NCBI GenBank assembly: GCA_902464015.1
Contig: CABQHM010000028.1
Coordinates: forward strand, 1 to 43,734
Direction: 5' to 3'
Source: an uncultured Coriobacteriales bacterium
Lineage (GTDB): Bacteria > Actinomycetota > Coriobacteriia > Coriobacteriales > UMGS124
DNA: 43,734 bases
The position numbers were made by a program, and so were the translations under genes. The notes beneath the pieces were generated by a model. The model saw only the letters and a program-made list of their open reading frames with translations, did not search any database and was not told where the DNA came from. Below are positions 9,118-16,907 of the stretch, in pieces. The number at the start of each line of letters is the position of its first letter. Within the stretch, counting starts at the first letter, position 1.

Positions 9118-9549
9118 TTAGCCGAGCGGGCTGATGACCAGGACGGTGCTCTCCACCGCCTCGACGCGCGCCTTGCTGCCAGCAGACAGGGCCGAGCCGT
9201 CCTTGGTGCGAGCGGCCCACGAGACGTCGGCCAGGCGCACGCGGCCCGTACCGTCCTGGGGAATGCCCTGCACCACGGTGACCGAGCGGCCCACGTACTC
9301 GTCGGAGTTCGTGACGGCGTCCTTCTCCTTGGACTCGCTCGACTTCTTCATGAAGGGGCGCAGCGCCGCCAAACCCAGCGCCGAGCACACCACGAAGACG
9401 ATGACCTGCACGAGCAAGTCGGAAACAAAGAAGCTCACGACAAAGGTAATGGCAGCGCCCAGGCAGAACCACAGGCACACGAGCGCAGGCGCCGCGGCCT
9501 CGGCCAGGCCCAGTGCGACGGTGATGCCGAGCCAGATGATGGGCGACAT
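9118..9549 (-). CDS. NfeD-family membrane protein with OB-fold domain
   Basis: This is a short NfeD (NfeD1b-type) protein of 143 residues. It has two to three hydrophobic segments in residues 1-75 and a soluble beta-rich C-terminal domain with GRSVTVVQGIPQDGTGRVRL, typical of the NfeD OB fold. The ATG at 9549 has AAAGGAG upstream; a longer reading from 9672 would add a region without a ribosome site. NfeD proteins pair with SPFH proteins in operons, as here (57 bases apart), and are thought to support assembly or quality control at the membrane. The ClpP-like protease domain of long NfeD proteins is absent. Confidence 0.82.
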   Translation of the reverse strand: MSPIIWLGITVALGLAEAAAPALVCLWFCLGAAITFVVSFFVSDLLVQVIVFVVCSALGLAALRPFMKKSSESKEKDAVTNSDEYVGRSVTVVQGIPQDGTGRVRLADVSWAARTKDGSALSAGSKARVEAVESTVLVISPLG

Positions 9550-9815
9550 GAACGCACTCCTTTCTATCTCCCCTTGGTACCTATATATAGATGCGACCAG
9601 TATAACCCCACACAGGACAGTTTTGAGTAGCATGGGCAAGATAGGCGAGGTGGGGGCCGTCTTTCGAGTCACTGCCGTTCGCGCTTGTCAGGCACTCTAT
9701 CGCGGGCCCATGCTGTCACTCCTTGTGAAAATGCAATCGAGCCGTGGCAGAAGCGCGGCTTCGGGTTCGCTACACTTGACACGTCGGTCACTGTCCACGA
9801 AGGGATACATTCATC

Positions 9816-10883
9816 ATGAAGCTCGGCGTCCTGCTTATGAACACCGGTACCGCAGACGAGCCCACCGTTGAGGCCATCGCGCGTTATCTGGGCGAGTTCC
9901 TCATGGACCCCGCCATCATCGGCGCACCGTACTTCATTCGCAAGCCCCTCGTGCAGCACATCTGCAAGACGCGCCCGAAGCGCACGGTGGACAACTACCG
10001 CGAGTTCTGGACGCCGGAAGGTTCCCCCTTCATGATTGCGAGCAAGGCTCAGGCGACGCACCTGCAAGAAACCCTGCGCCTGCGCGGTGAGACGGGCGCC
10101 CGCGTGGTGCTCGCCATGCGCTACGGCAACCCGAGCATCGCCGCCGGGTTGGAGGAGCTGCAGCAAGCCGGATGCGACACCGTGGTACTGCTCCCTTGCT
10201 ACCCCATGCAGGTAAACGCCTGTGCCGGCACCTGCCTCAAGGAGGCGCGGGCGCAGATCGCCAAGCTGGGCAAGCGCGGCTGGAAGCCCCGCGTGGTGGA
10301 CGTGCCGAGCTTCTACGACCAGCCCGCGTGGCGCGAGGCGCTCATCGAGGCCGTGCAGACGGCCTGGACCTACACACCCGGTTCCAAGTTCCTCGTGAGC
10401 TGCCACTCCACGCTGCTGGCCGACATCGAGGCCGGCGACCCGTATCGCGACCAAGTTGAAGCCACGCGCGACTTCCTCGCCGAGGCACTCGGCATTCCCG
10501 AGCAGGACGCCCTCACCTGCTACCAGTCGCGCTTCGACAACCGCAAGTGGCTCCAGCCCCTCACCGAGCCGACCGTGGTGGCCTTGGCCGAGCAGGGCGT
10601 GCGCGACATCTGCGTCGTGTGCCCCATCTTCACCGCCGAGAACACCGAGACGGCCATCGAGGTCGACCGCGACCTGCGTGCAACGTTCATGGAGCATGCC
10701 GACGAGGGCGCCCGCTTCACGTACGTGCACGCGCTCAACGATGCCCCCGGTCTCATCGGCGCGCTCGCCGACGCCGTGCAGGACGCGCTTGCCGGCCAGG
10801 CCCCCGACGTCCTGACCACCGGCCTGGGCGCCGACACAAACGTGCCCCGCCCCGTCTCCGAGCACTGCCCCGCGCATAAGTAG
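9816..10883 (+). CDS. hemH: Ferrochelatase / coproporphyrin ferrochelatase
   Basis: This 355-residue chelatase inserts iron into a porphyrin in the last steps of haem synthesis. Family features include the opening GVLLMNTGTADEP, the WTPEGSPF segment, the active-site His in LVSCHSTLLAD, and the conserved Glu-rich IFTAENTETAIEVD near the C-terminus. Gram-positive and actinobacterial members usually act on coproporphyrin III; that choice is inference here. GAAGG lies upstream of the ATG. No other haem-synthesis gene is in the window, so it is a single-gene unit divergent from nfeD. The C-terminal tail of about 30 residues looks disordered and carries one Cys. Confidence 0.85.
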   Translation: MKLGVLLMNTGTADEPTVEAIARYLGEFLMDPAIIGAPYFIRKPLVQHICKTRPKRTVDNYREFWTPEGSPFMIASKAQATHLQETLRLRGETGARVVLAMRYGNPSIAAGLEELQQAGCDTVVLLPCYPMQVNACAGTCLKEARAQIAKLGKRGWKPRVVDVPSFYDQPAWREALIEAVQTAWTYTPGSKFLVSCHSTLLADIEAGDPYRDQVEATRDFLAEALGIPEQDALTCYQSRFDNRKWLQPLTEPTVVALAEQGVRDICVVCPIFTAENTETAIEVDRDLRATFMEHADEGARFTYVHALNDAPGLIGALADAVQDALAGQAPDVLTTGLGADTNVPRPVSEHCPAHK

Positions 10884-10946
10884 GAGCTAGAGGGCGCAGA
10901 CGCAAAAGCGGCCAATCCCACCCAGAATCTACCAGCCCCGCCGGCT

Positions 10947-12308
10947 TCACAGTGCTACCGGGGCAAACCGAAAGTCCCCGGCGTCAACCTCCCGCTCAAC
11001 GAGTTCATCCAAGCAAAAGGTCATATATATGGGCAAATACGTCACTTTGCCCTCTTGGGAAACATTCTCTCGAGATAAGACGATGGCTTCTGAAATCCTG
11101 AGTCCGGGTTTTGCCAAGAGATTATCGAGCGCGGCATGAGAACGTACCTTCACACCTGATTTCACCTCGATAGGAACGACCCTTCCGCCCTTGCCGTCGA
11201 CAAGGAAATCGACCTCACCCTCAGCGGTCGTAAAATAATACCAAGCGGGTATTCCCAACGCGGCAAGCTCCTGAGCCACGGCATTCTCGAAAACACCGCC
11301 TAGGTTAGCGCTCTTCTGGTCAAGGTAGATGGCACGGGCAGTGCTTTGCGGATAGCGAGAGACGAGCATGCCCGTATCAGACTCGTATAGCTTGAAGAAG
11401 GACGCGCTTTCGGTACGCAAAAGCGGGCTTCTTGCCTCGGTCGCACGAGACACGTTGAGCCCAACGCCCGCATTTGTCAACCAAAGAAAGTCTTCCACGT
11501 ACTCATCGAGACGCGCGCCCTCTTTGAGCGATGATAGGATGAAACGGTGATTCTCCCCCTCAAGCTCCAACGGGAGACGATCAAAGATAGAACGGACCGC
11601 AAAAGCTCGCTTACCGGCATACTTCGCAATATCGGTCCTATATTGATCGACCAGCTCACTTTGCAGCTGCCTTGTGCGTATGAGAGAGTATGAGGAATCG
11701 ATATAGTCCTGCACCACTTCGGGCATTCCGCCCGCCACGAGGTAGGAGCGAAAGTTTCGCAACATGGCTTCATGCACGTAATCTTCGACAGGAACCCTGT
11801 TCACCATATGATCGCGAATGCCCGCCAACACCTCGGCGGACACCCCGACAGCCCAGCAGTACTCTTCGAAATCCAACGGACGCATGGTGATGCGCTCAAC
11901 GTATCCCACAGGAAACGACGAGATTCCCTTGAACTCCGTCCCCAGCATGGATCCCGAGAACACATACGAGAAGCGCCCGTCTTCCACCAGGGCTTTCATG
12001 AGAGTGACGATTTCCGGGAACTCTTGAATCTCGTCGACAAAGATGAGTGTATCGCCCTCAACCAGGGTTTGCTTGGAGAGCATCGCGACGCGGGACACAA
12101 AATCCGCCGCATCCCGAGCTTTTGTAAGGGATTCACGAGCGTCGGCGTCAAGCAGCAGGTTGGCCTCGTAGTAGACCCCATAGTTCGAGCGGCCGAAGTC
12201 ACGTATGGCATAGCTTTTACCAATCTGGCGCGCCCCCGTGACGAGAAGGGCCTTATGCGAGATTCGCTTCCACTCCAAAAGACGCTCAGTGACCTTGCGA
12301 CGCAACAT
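10947..12308 (-). CDS. AAA ATPase with C-terminal DUF4143 (first copy)
   Basis: This 453-residue protein has Walker A GARQIGKS (25-32), Walker B LIFVDEIQ, a sensor-like VFSGSML, and a C-terminal DUF4143 domain. The domain has a PD-(D/E)XK-like core: EVDFLVDG then PIEVKSG. This family is abundant and often multicopy in gut bacteria; its function is not established, although nuclease-like or toxin-like roles have been suggested. GAGGGGG precedes the ATG. Just upstream are two copies of an 18-nt repeat ending CCAATTCGTGTAG. The sequence looks somewhat less GC-rich than the flanking housekeeping genes, which is consistent with horizontal gain. It ends 63 bases past convergent hemH. Confidence 0.82.
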   Translation of the reverse strand: MLRRKVTERLLEWKRISHKALLVTGARQIGKSYAIRDFGRSNYGVYYEANLLLDADARESLTKARDAADFVSRVAMLSKQTLVEGDTLIFVDEIQEFPEIVTLMKALVEDGRFSYVFSGSMLGTEFKGISSFPVGYVERITMRPLDFEEYCWAVGVSAEVLAGIRDHMVNRVPVEDYVHEAMLRNFRSYLVAGGMPEVVQDYIDSSYSLIRTRQLQSELVDQYRTDIAKYAGKRAFAVRSIFDRLPLELEGENHRFILSSLKEGARLDEYVEDFLWLTNAGVGLNVSRATEARSPLLRTESASFFKLYESDTGMLVSRYPQSTARAIYLDQKSANLGGVFENAVAQELAALGIPAWYYFTTAEGEVDFLVDGKGGRVVPIEVKSGVKVRSHAALDNLLAKPGLRISEAIVLSRENVSQEGKVTYLPIYMTFCLDELVEREVDAGDFRFAPVAL

Positions 12309-12319
12309 ACAGGCCCCCT

Positions 12320-12370
12320 CTACACGAATTGGTAAATTCTACAGCCAAAATACTACACGAATTGGCAAAT
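12320..12370 (-). repeat. Two direct repeats ahead of the first DUF4143 ATPase
   Basis: CTACACGAATTGG occurs at 12320-12332 and 12353-12365, 33 bases apart, followed by TAAAT and CAAAT. Read with the gene, each unit is ATTTRCCAATTCGTGTAG. The copy nearer the gene ends next to its ribosome binding site. Placement suggests an operator or recognition site for the gene's own product or an unlinked factor. Confidence 0.75.
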
Positions 12371-12407
12371 AGCTATTCTGTACGGTATCCAATCGGGAAC
12401 CCGCACA

Positions 12408-12488
12408 CCTTTAACAAGACCGCCATCGAAGAAAGAATCATGGCAATCATGAACATCAAGAAAACGACCTGCGCGACGTTCATCGCAT
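12408..12488 (+). pseudogene. 81-bp relic of a BlaR1/M56 gene
   Basis: Bases 12408-12488 match 15614-15694 inside the intact blaR1-like gene, with only two substitutions by eye over 81 positions. The fragment encodes the short stretch after the metallopeptidase domain (KTAIEERI, MNIKKTTCATF) and is then followed by TAA. Nothing of the catalytic domain remains upstream. It may be the 3' end of a second, shorter BlaR1-type gene otherwise deleted when the flanking ATPase genes arrived. It has no start or ribosome site and is not expressed as a gene. Confidence 0.8.
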
Positions 12489-12540
12489 AACACCCCCAGC
12501 CAGGCCCTCGCCCGTACACATCCCCCAAACCCCACTCAGT

Positions 12541-12568
12541 CCGCTGGTCCCACGCCCGGCGGGCTTTT
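12541..12568 (+). terminator. Terminator-like hairpin following the blaR relic
   Basis: CCGCTGG at 12541-12547 pairs with CCGGCGG at 12556-12562, followed by GCTTTT. Sequence and the following CATATCA resemble the terminator after the intact blaR1-like gene, supporting the idea that this is the leftover end of a lost copy. The rest of 12489-12679 shows nothing else. Confidence 0.6.
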
Positions 12569-12679
12569 CATATCACCGAGCCGCCATCGCCCGCGATGTC
12601 GGCAGATACACCCCGGGCGAAGTTTTTCACCGCGCTTTCTGCGGCGAAACCGTCTGAGCACCAGGGTTCATTTGCCGAT

Positions 12680-13930
12680 TTAGGAGAGCATGCTGCCCGA
12701 GAGCAACCAATCCCCAATATTCTCAATACGCACGCCAGTCGAAGTCATCCCCGTTTTCCATCTGTCGGCAACCAGAACAATCTTGGGGAAGGAATCGTGG
12801 ATAGCCTCCAACGGGGCCACTTCACGGCTGAACGTCGTATCGTCAAGCACGGACTGGCACACTTGAATATAGATACGCTCGTCCCGACGCTCGGCCACAA
12901 AGTCGACTTCTCCAGAGGGCAGGGCTCCAACATTGACCCGCCAACCCCTGCGAACGAGCTCGTTGAACACGACGGCCTCAAGCTGATAGCCCATATCACG
13001 CGTCCGGCTGAAGCCAATCGTCAGGTTGCGCAGCCCATTGTCGACAGGATAAAACTTCCGCTGGGGGCGCAGCACGTCCTTGCCGGCCAAGCCAAGCTGC
13101 TCGCACTCGGCCATTACCTTGGCGTCGACCAAGGCGCTCAGGTAGTTGTCAACGGTTTCCTGCGACACTTTCCTACCTGATGAGACCAGTGCATCTACCA
13201 CGCGTTTTGTTGAAAACAGGTTACCCGAGGTCGAGAAGACATAGCGCACGATTTTTGCAAGCAAATCAACGTCTTTGACATGGGAGCGCGCGACAACGTC
13301 CTTCAAGATGACCGTGTCGAAAATGCCCGACAGCACCCGCTCATACGACGCCACATCCCCACGTGCATACGAGAACAGCGCGGGCATCCCGCCAAAGGCG
13401 ACATAGTCAGCCAAGAGGCCCTCCAGCGACGAGACATCCCACCCAAACGCCTCGCCAAAAGCAAGGTACTCCTCAAAGCCGAGCGGATACACGGGTATCT
13501 CCACATACCTTCCCGACAGCAACGTCGCAAGCTCGCCAGATAGCAGTCGGGCGTTCGATCCCGTGATGAAAACCTGCGTGTTTGGCAGCGAGTTCACTCG
13601 CCGCACAACGTCTTCCCATCCATCGACTTCCTGTACCTCGTCAAGCAACACGTATGCCGTCTCATCAACCGAAACCTTGGCGAGGTGTGGGCGAATCTGC
13701 CCATCGAGCCAAGTCGCATCCGGATTGAGAGGAACGTCGTATCCATCGAGCTTAAGCTGGACAATGCACCGGTCGGGCACCCCGCGCTCCTGCAACCTGC
13801 GGGCGAGCAAAGAAAGCAGCGATGACTTGCCGCAACGCCGCACTCCCACGAGCACCTTCACCTCAGGAGTCCCGACGAACGAGTCGATAACCTCGTCGTA
13901 GAGCGGGCGTGGGACAAGCGTTGGTTTCAT
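12680..13930 (-). CDS. AAA ATPase with C-terminal DUF4143 (second copy)
   Basis: This 416-residue protein is a distant paralogue of the first copy. It has Walker A GVRRCGKS (29-36), Walker B YVLLDEVQEV, VFITGSNARLL, and a C-terminal nuclease-like segment SGEVDFVAERRDERIYIQV. The start at 13930 is the first ATG of the conserved N-terminus (KPTLVPRPLYDEVI), but no strong ribosome site is visible. A TTG at 13972 would extend the protein through a repeat unit. The gene is preceded by three units of a 40-bp-period palindromic repeat overlapping its likely promoter. Low sequence similarity to its neighbour suggests the two arrived separately. Confidence 0.8.
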   Translation of the reverse strand: MKPTLVPRPLYDEVIDSFVGTPEVKVLVGVRRCGKSSLLSLLARRLQERGVPDRCIVQLKLDGYDVPLNPDATWLDGQIRPHLAKVSVDETAYVLLDEVQEVDGWEDVVRRVNSLPNTQVFITGSNARLLSGELATLLSGRYVEIPVYPLGFEEYLAFGEAFGWDVSSLEGLLADYVAFGGMPALFSYARGDVASYERVLSGIFDTVILKDVVARSHVKDVDLLAKIVRYVFSTSGNLFSTKRVVDALVSSGRKVSQETVDNYLSALVDAKVMAECEQLGLAGKDVLRPQRKFYPVDNGLRNLTIGFSRTRDMGYQLEAVVFNELVRRGWRVNVGALPSGEVDFVAERRDERIYIQVCQSVLDDTTFSREVAPLEAIHDSFPKIVLVADRWKTGMTSTGVRIENIGDWLLSGSMLS

Positions 13931-13942
13931 GCGAATCACCAG

Positions 13943-14044
13943 AACTTTCGATGCATCGAACGTTTTGCTCAATATAGCAGAAAACTTTCGATGAATCGAA
14001 AGTTTTGCTGTTTTGAAAGCAAGTATTCAGGTCTATCGAAAGTT
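13943..14044 (-). repeat. 40-bp-period palindromic repeats ahead of the second DUF4143 ATPase
   Basis: Two full dyads built on AACTTTCGAT/ATCGAAAGTT lie at 13943-13964 (one mismatch) and 13983-14004 (perfect arms), each followed by TTGCT. A third half-site ATCGAAAGTT lies at 14035-14044. The right arms begin at 13955, 13995 and 14035, exactly 40 bp apart. A TATATT on the minus strand (13969-13974) between the dyads is a possible -10. The layout looks like cooperative operator sites. Confidence 0.8.
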
Positions 14045-14104
14045 CTTACGGTTTCGAAGGCCAGTCTTAGTCGCGTCTCGCATCAAACGCCAAACGAATT
14101 CTTG

Positions 14105-14160
14105 TTGACTTCTCTGTACTACCGCAGTAGTATTCTTTTCGCCGTACTACCGCAGTCGTA
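14105..14160 (+). promoter_or_regulatory. blaI-blaR1 promoter with two BlaI-type operators
   Basis: The -35 TTGACT (14105-14110) and -10 TAGTAT (14128-14133) are 17 bp apart. Operator 1, TACTACCGCAGTAGTA (14117-14132), is a perfect dyad lying within the promoter. Operator 2, TACTACCGCAGTCGTA (14145-14160), has one mismatch and sits just after the start site. TACT/AGTA dyads are typical of BlaI/MecI repressors, so the following gene very likely represses its own operon. Confidence 0.82.
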
Positions 14161-14190
14161 TTAACAAGTGCCCGAAAGAGGTTTTGCGTC

Positions 14191-14550
14191 ATGGAGGTTC
14201 AGCTGTTCGACTCCGAGCTCAAGGTCATGGACGTGCTTTGGCGCGAGGGGCCCTGCACCGCCAAACACGTGTGCGAAGTGCTCAAGGACGAGGTTGGCTG
14301 GAACGTCAACACGACGCGTACCATCATCAAGCGCTGCATCGAGAAAGGCGCCATAGAACGAACCGAACCCCATTTCATGTGCAGCGCAATCATCCCCAAA
14401 GAGGAGGTGCAACAGGCCCAGGCCGACGAGCTTATCAACAAAGTGTTCGACGGCTCGGCAAGCGGCCTGGTAGCGGCGCTTCTCAATCATCGGAAGCTCT
14501 CCCGCGAAGAGATCGACAAGCTCAAGCGCATTGTCGACGAGCTCGAGTAG
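14191..14550 (+). CDS. BlaI/MecI-family transcriptional repressor
   Basis: This 119-residue winged-helix repressor belongs to the BlaI/MecI/CopY family. Family signatures are LFDSELKVMDVLWREGP at the N-terminus, the recognition region WNVNTTRTIIKRCIEKGAI, and a short helical dimerisation tail. In classical systems the repressor is cleaved when the membrane sensor BlaR1 is activated. Here the M56 gene follows after 27 bases, and two matching operators lie upstream. AAGAGG precedes the ATG at about 9 bases. No beta-lactamase or penicillin-binding protein gene is adjacent, so the signal and targets may be different from beta-lactams. Confidence 0.9.
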   Translation: MEVQLFDSELKVMDVLWREGPCTAKHVCEVLKDEVGWNVNTTRTIIKRCIEKGAIERTEPHFMCSAIIPKEEVQQAQADELINKVFDGSASGLVAALLNHRKLSREEIDKLKRIVDELE

Positions 14551-14577
14551 CCTGCAGGCAGAAGACGGGAGACGGAC

Positions 14578-16818
14578 ATGCCGACAGTCGATTTGCTTTC
14601 CATGAGCCTCACCGGCGCCGCCATGGCGCTCGCCGTTGTAGTGGCACGGGCCTTGCTGCTCAAGCGCCTGCCCAAGACGACGTTCGTGGTGCTGTGGATG
14701 CTCGTGGCCCTGCGACTGCTCGTGCCCGTCGCCATGCCCATGCCCGTCAACGCCTACTCGCTGCTCGAAAAGCCTGTCCAAGTTGTGGCTGAGAAAGTCG
14801 GCACACTGTTTGGCCAGGCAGATACCGGTAGTACGGCAGCTCCGGAATCAACAAGCGACACAAACGCACTCGCCCAGGCATCAGGTAATACGGCACCTGA
14901 GGCCACGACGGCAATGGGCGACAATGCGGCAATGCAAGGTAGTACGGCAACTTCCTCAGAGTCCGCACCCAGCTCATCAGCACGGAATAGCTCGGCAACA
15001 GCAAACGCCCAGGCAGACACGCCGGTCAAACCAGAATCGCAGGAACTGCCCGCCGTCCCTTGGAACGTCCTCTGGGCGGCAGGGACCGTCATCTGCGCAA
15101 GCGGATTTGTCCTCTCCTACCTGCGCAGCAAAAACCGCTTTGCCTCCTCACTCCCCGTGACTGACGAGCGGACGCTTGCCCTCTTCAACGAGGCATGCAA
15201 AGAGACGGGCGCACTGCAAGCCGTTGAGCTGCGGCAATCCGACGAGATCCATGTCCCCCTTACCTATGGGGTGCTGCATCCCGTAGTGCTTATCCCCAAA
15301 ACCTGCCTGTACGCTGAGGTCATGGACGATGCCCAGGCACGCTTTGTGCTAGCGCATGAACTGTGCCATGTGCGCAGGCACGACGTGGCGCTTAAGTTCG
15401 CTCTGGCAGCAGCGGTGTGCCTGCACTGGTTCAACCCCATGGCCTGGATTATGTGGGTCCTGGCCATGCGCGACATCGAGCTTGCCTGCGACGAGACAGT
15501 CGTGCGCCTGCTCGGCCGCAACGACCCAGGCACCACCCGGGCCCGCTATGCACGCGCCCTCATTTCAATGGAAGAATCCAAAAGCGGTCTGGCGCCGCTC
15601 ACACTGTGCAGCGCCTTTAACAAGACCGCCATCGAAGAAAGAATCGTGGCAATCATGAACATCAAGAAAACGACCTGCGCGACTTTCATCGCATCGTCTT
15701 TGCTTATCGTTGGTGTGCCGGCAGCTTTCGCCAGCACGACGTACTGGGGCCTGCCCAACGGCGGCTCAGCCTATCAGTACACGTACAACCCCACCGACAT
15801 CGAGAGTTCTACCAACGCGGACGTCGAGGCCACGGAAGTGGCAAGCAAGACTCCCTTCTCGAGCGCAACAGAAGACACCGCTGACCAGATTGGCGCCGAA
15901 GCCGTGGAGGGCCGCTTTTCAATAGGTGGCGCCGCCCAATCGGGTGACACCGCTACTAGCACGGATGAAGAAGCGGCGGGCGTCGAAAACCCCTACGGTG
16001 GTTCAGTTTCCGCCTCGCAGGTCATTGACAATTACCTCATCACGAGCGTCGCAGCAAGCAACGACTCCACGGCGGTCGAAGTCACATCCGAAGGAAATCT
16101 GCAAGCAAGCAAAGTGACCACCTTCCTCGACACGCTGAAAGACTTCGGGCTCGATTGGGAAATCGCAACCGAAACCTACGACGAGGGCACGACGCAAAAC
16201 ACTCTCGCCATAACCTACAAGGGTCAGGCAGTCCATGCCATCTACGACCCGCAGAGCGGCACGCTCATTGCCTCCGGCGAGGGCGACTACATGCATGGCA
16301 AGAACACGGGTGTCGATGCCGTCGACCTGGTAGTTGCCTATGACAAGGTAAGCAACAAGCCCACCGGCCTGGATATCTCACCCGCCTTGGATGACGACGT
16401 CGTAAACGGCACCGTCCCCGTGACCTCCTGGAGCACATTCGCTCCTCAGCAGGCAGGTGGCCTAGCAACTGAGGAGACTAGCCTGGATGCCACAGCCGAA
16501 CAAGCCACCGATGCATCAGAGTCTGAGGCCAGCACCGCCGAGCTCATCAGCCTATTCGAGCCTTATGCCAAGTTCGGCCTGTCCTATAACCCCCGAAGCG
16601 GTGCCGTCACCTATGCCAATCCTTCAGGCTCAAATACTGAGCCTGAAGTCGTGAGCAACTTCACCGACGTGAAGTCCATGACAAAGGACGCAAAGGGCGA
16701 GGCCGTAGGCAACGTCTTTACGTACAGTGACGGCACGGATCGAGGCATTAGCCTTCGTGCCGTCCGCGACTTCTCCGGCACGCTCATCGGTCTCGCACCC
16801 GAGGAGAATCAGGACTAG
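14578..16818 (+). CDS. M56-family BlaR1-like membrane metallopeptidase with atypical sensor domain
   Basis: This 746-residue membrane sensor-protease has N-terminal membrane segments (about 4-25 and 35-55), a Ser/Thr/Ala-rich linker (about 75-155), and another segment near 160-178. The zinc peptidase core follows: HELCH at 260-264 and the third ligand in ELACDE (about 301). A further membrane segment lies near 368-385. The roughly 360 residues after it are probably extracellular and do not show the SxxK penicillin-binding domain of true BlaR1. They contain two similar blocks, around DSTAVEVTSEGNL and around FGLSYNPRSGAVTYANP. The ligand is therefore unknown. Its target is presumably the adjacent BlaI-type repressor. 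GGGAG precedes the ATG. Confidence 0.82.
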   Translation: MPTVDLLSMSLTGAAMALAVVVARALLLKRLPKTTFVVLWMLVALRLLVPVAMPMPVNAYSLLEKPVQVVAEKVGTLFGQADTGSTAAPESTSDTNALAQASGNTAPEATTAMGDNAAMQGSTATSSESAPSSSARNSSATANAQADTPVKPESQELPAVPWNVLWAAGTVICASGFVLSYLRSKNRFASSLPVTDERTLALFNEACKETGALQAVELRQSDEIHVPLTYGVLHPVVLIPKTCLYAEVMDDAQARFVLAHELCHVRRHDVALKFALAAAVCLHWFNPMAWIMWVLAMRDIELACDETVVRLLGRNDPGTTRARYARALISMEESKSGLAPLTLCSAFNKTAIEERIVAIMNIKKTTCATFIASSLLIVGVPAAFASTTYWGLPNGGSAYQYTYNPTDIESSTNADVEATEVASKTPFSSATEDTADQIGAEAVEGRFSIGGAAQSGDTATSTDEEAAGVENPYGGSVSASQVIDNYLITSVAASNDSTAVEVTSEGNLQASKVTTFLDTLKDFGLDWEIATETYDEGTTQNTLAITYKGQAVHAIYDPQSGTLIASGEGDYMHGKNTGVDAVDLVVAYDKVSNKPTGLDISPALDDDVVNGTVPVTSWSTFAPQQAGGLATEETSLDATAEQATDASESEASTAELISLFEPYAKFGLSYNPRSGAVTYANPSGSNTEPEVVSNFTDVKSMTKDAKGEAVGNVFTYSDGTDRGISLRAVRDFSGTLIGLAPEENQD
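14827..14949 (+). repeat. Three GGTARTACGGCA repeats within the blaR1-like linker
   Basis: GGTAGTACGGCA lies at 14827-14838 and 14938-14949, with GGTAATACGGCA at 14884-14895. They encode repeated G-S/N-T-A, with spacings (57 and 54 bases) that keep frame. The complement GCCGTACTACC is also found exactly at 14142-14152 in the second BlaI operator, so the repeats might additionally act as intragenic half-sites. Confidence 0.55.
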
Positions 16819-16864
16819 GGCCGCATCAGATTCCTACCACTGCACAACCTTCTGAACTACCCGA

Positions 16865-16893
16865 GCCCGTCGGTCTCACAACCGGCGGGCTTT
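16865..16893 (+). terminator. Terminator of the blaI-blaR1 operon
   Basis: GCCCGTCGGT (16865-16874) pairs with ACCGGCGGGC (16881-16890) with one G-T wobble and is followed by TTT. It lies 46 bases after the blaR1-like stop and before the convergent HD-domain gene. Confidence 0.75.
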
Positions 16894-16907
16894 CATATGA
16901 CGGCCCC

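Noticed and set aside
13931..13972. N-terminal extension of the second DUF4143 ATPase from a TTG at 13972
   Set aside because: The extension translates through one of the palindromic repeats and has no family match; the ATG at 13930 begins the conserved N-terminus.
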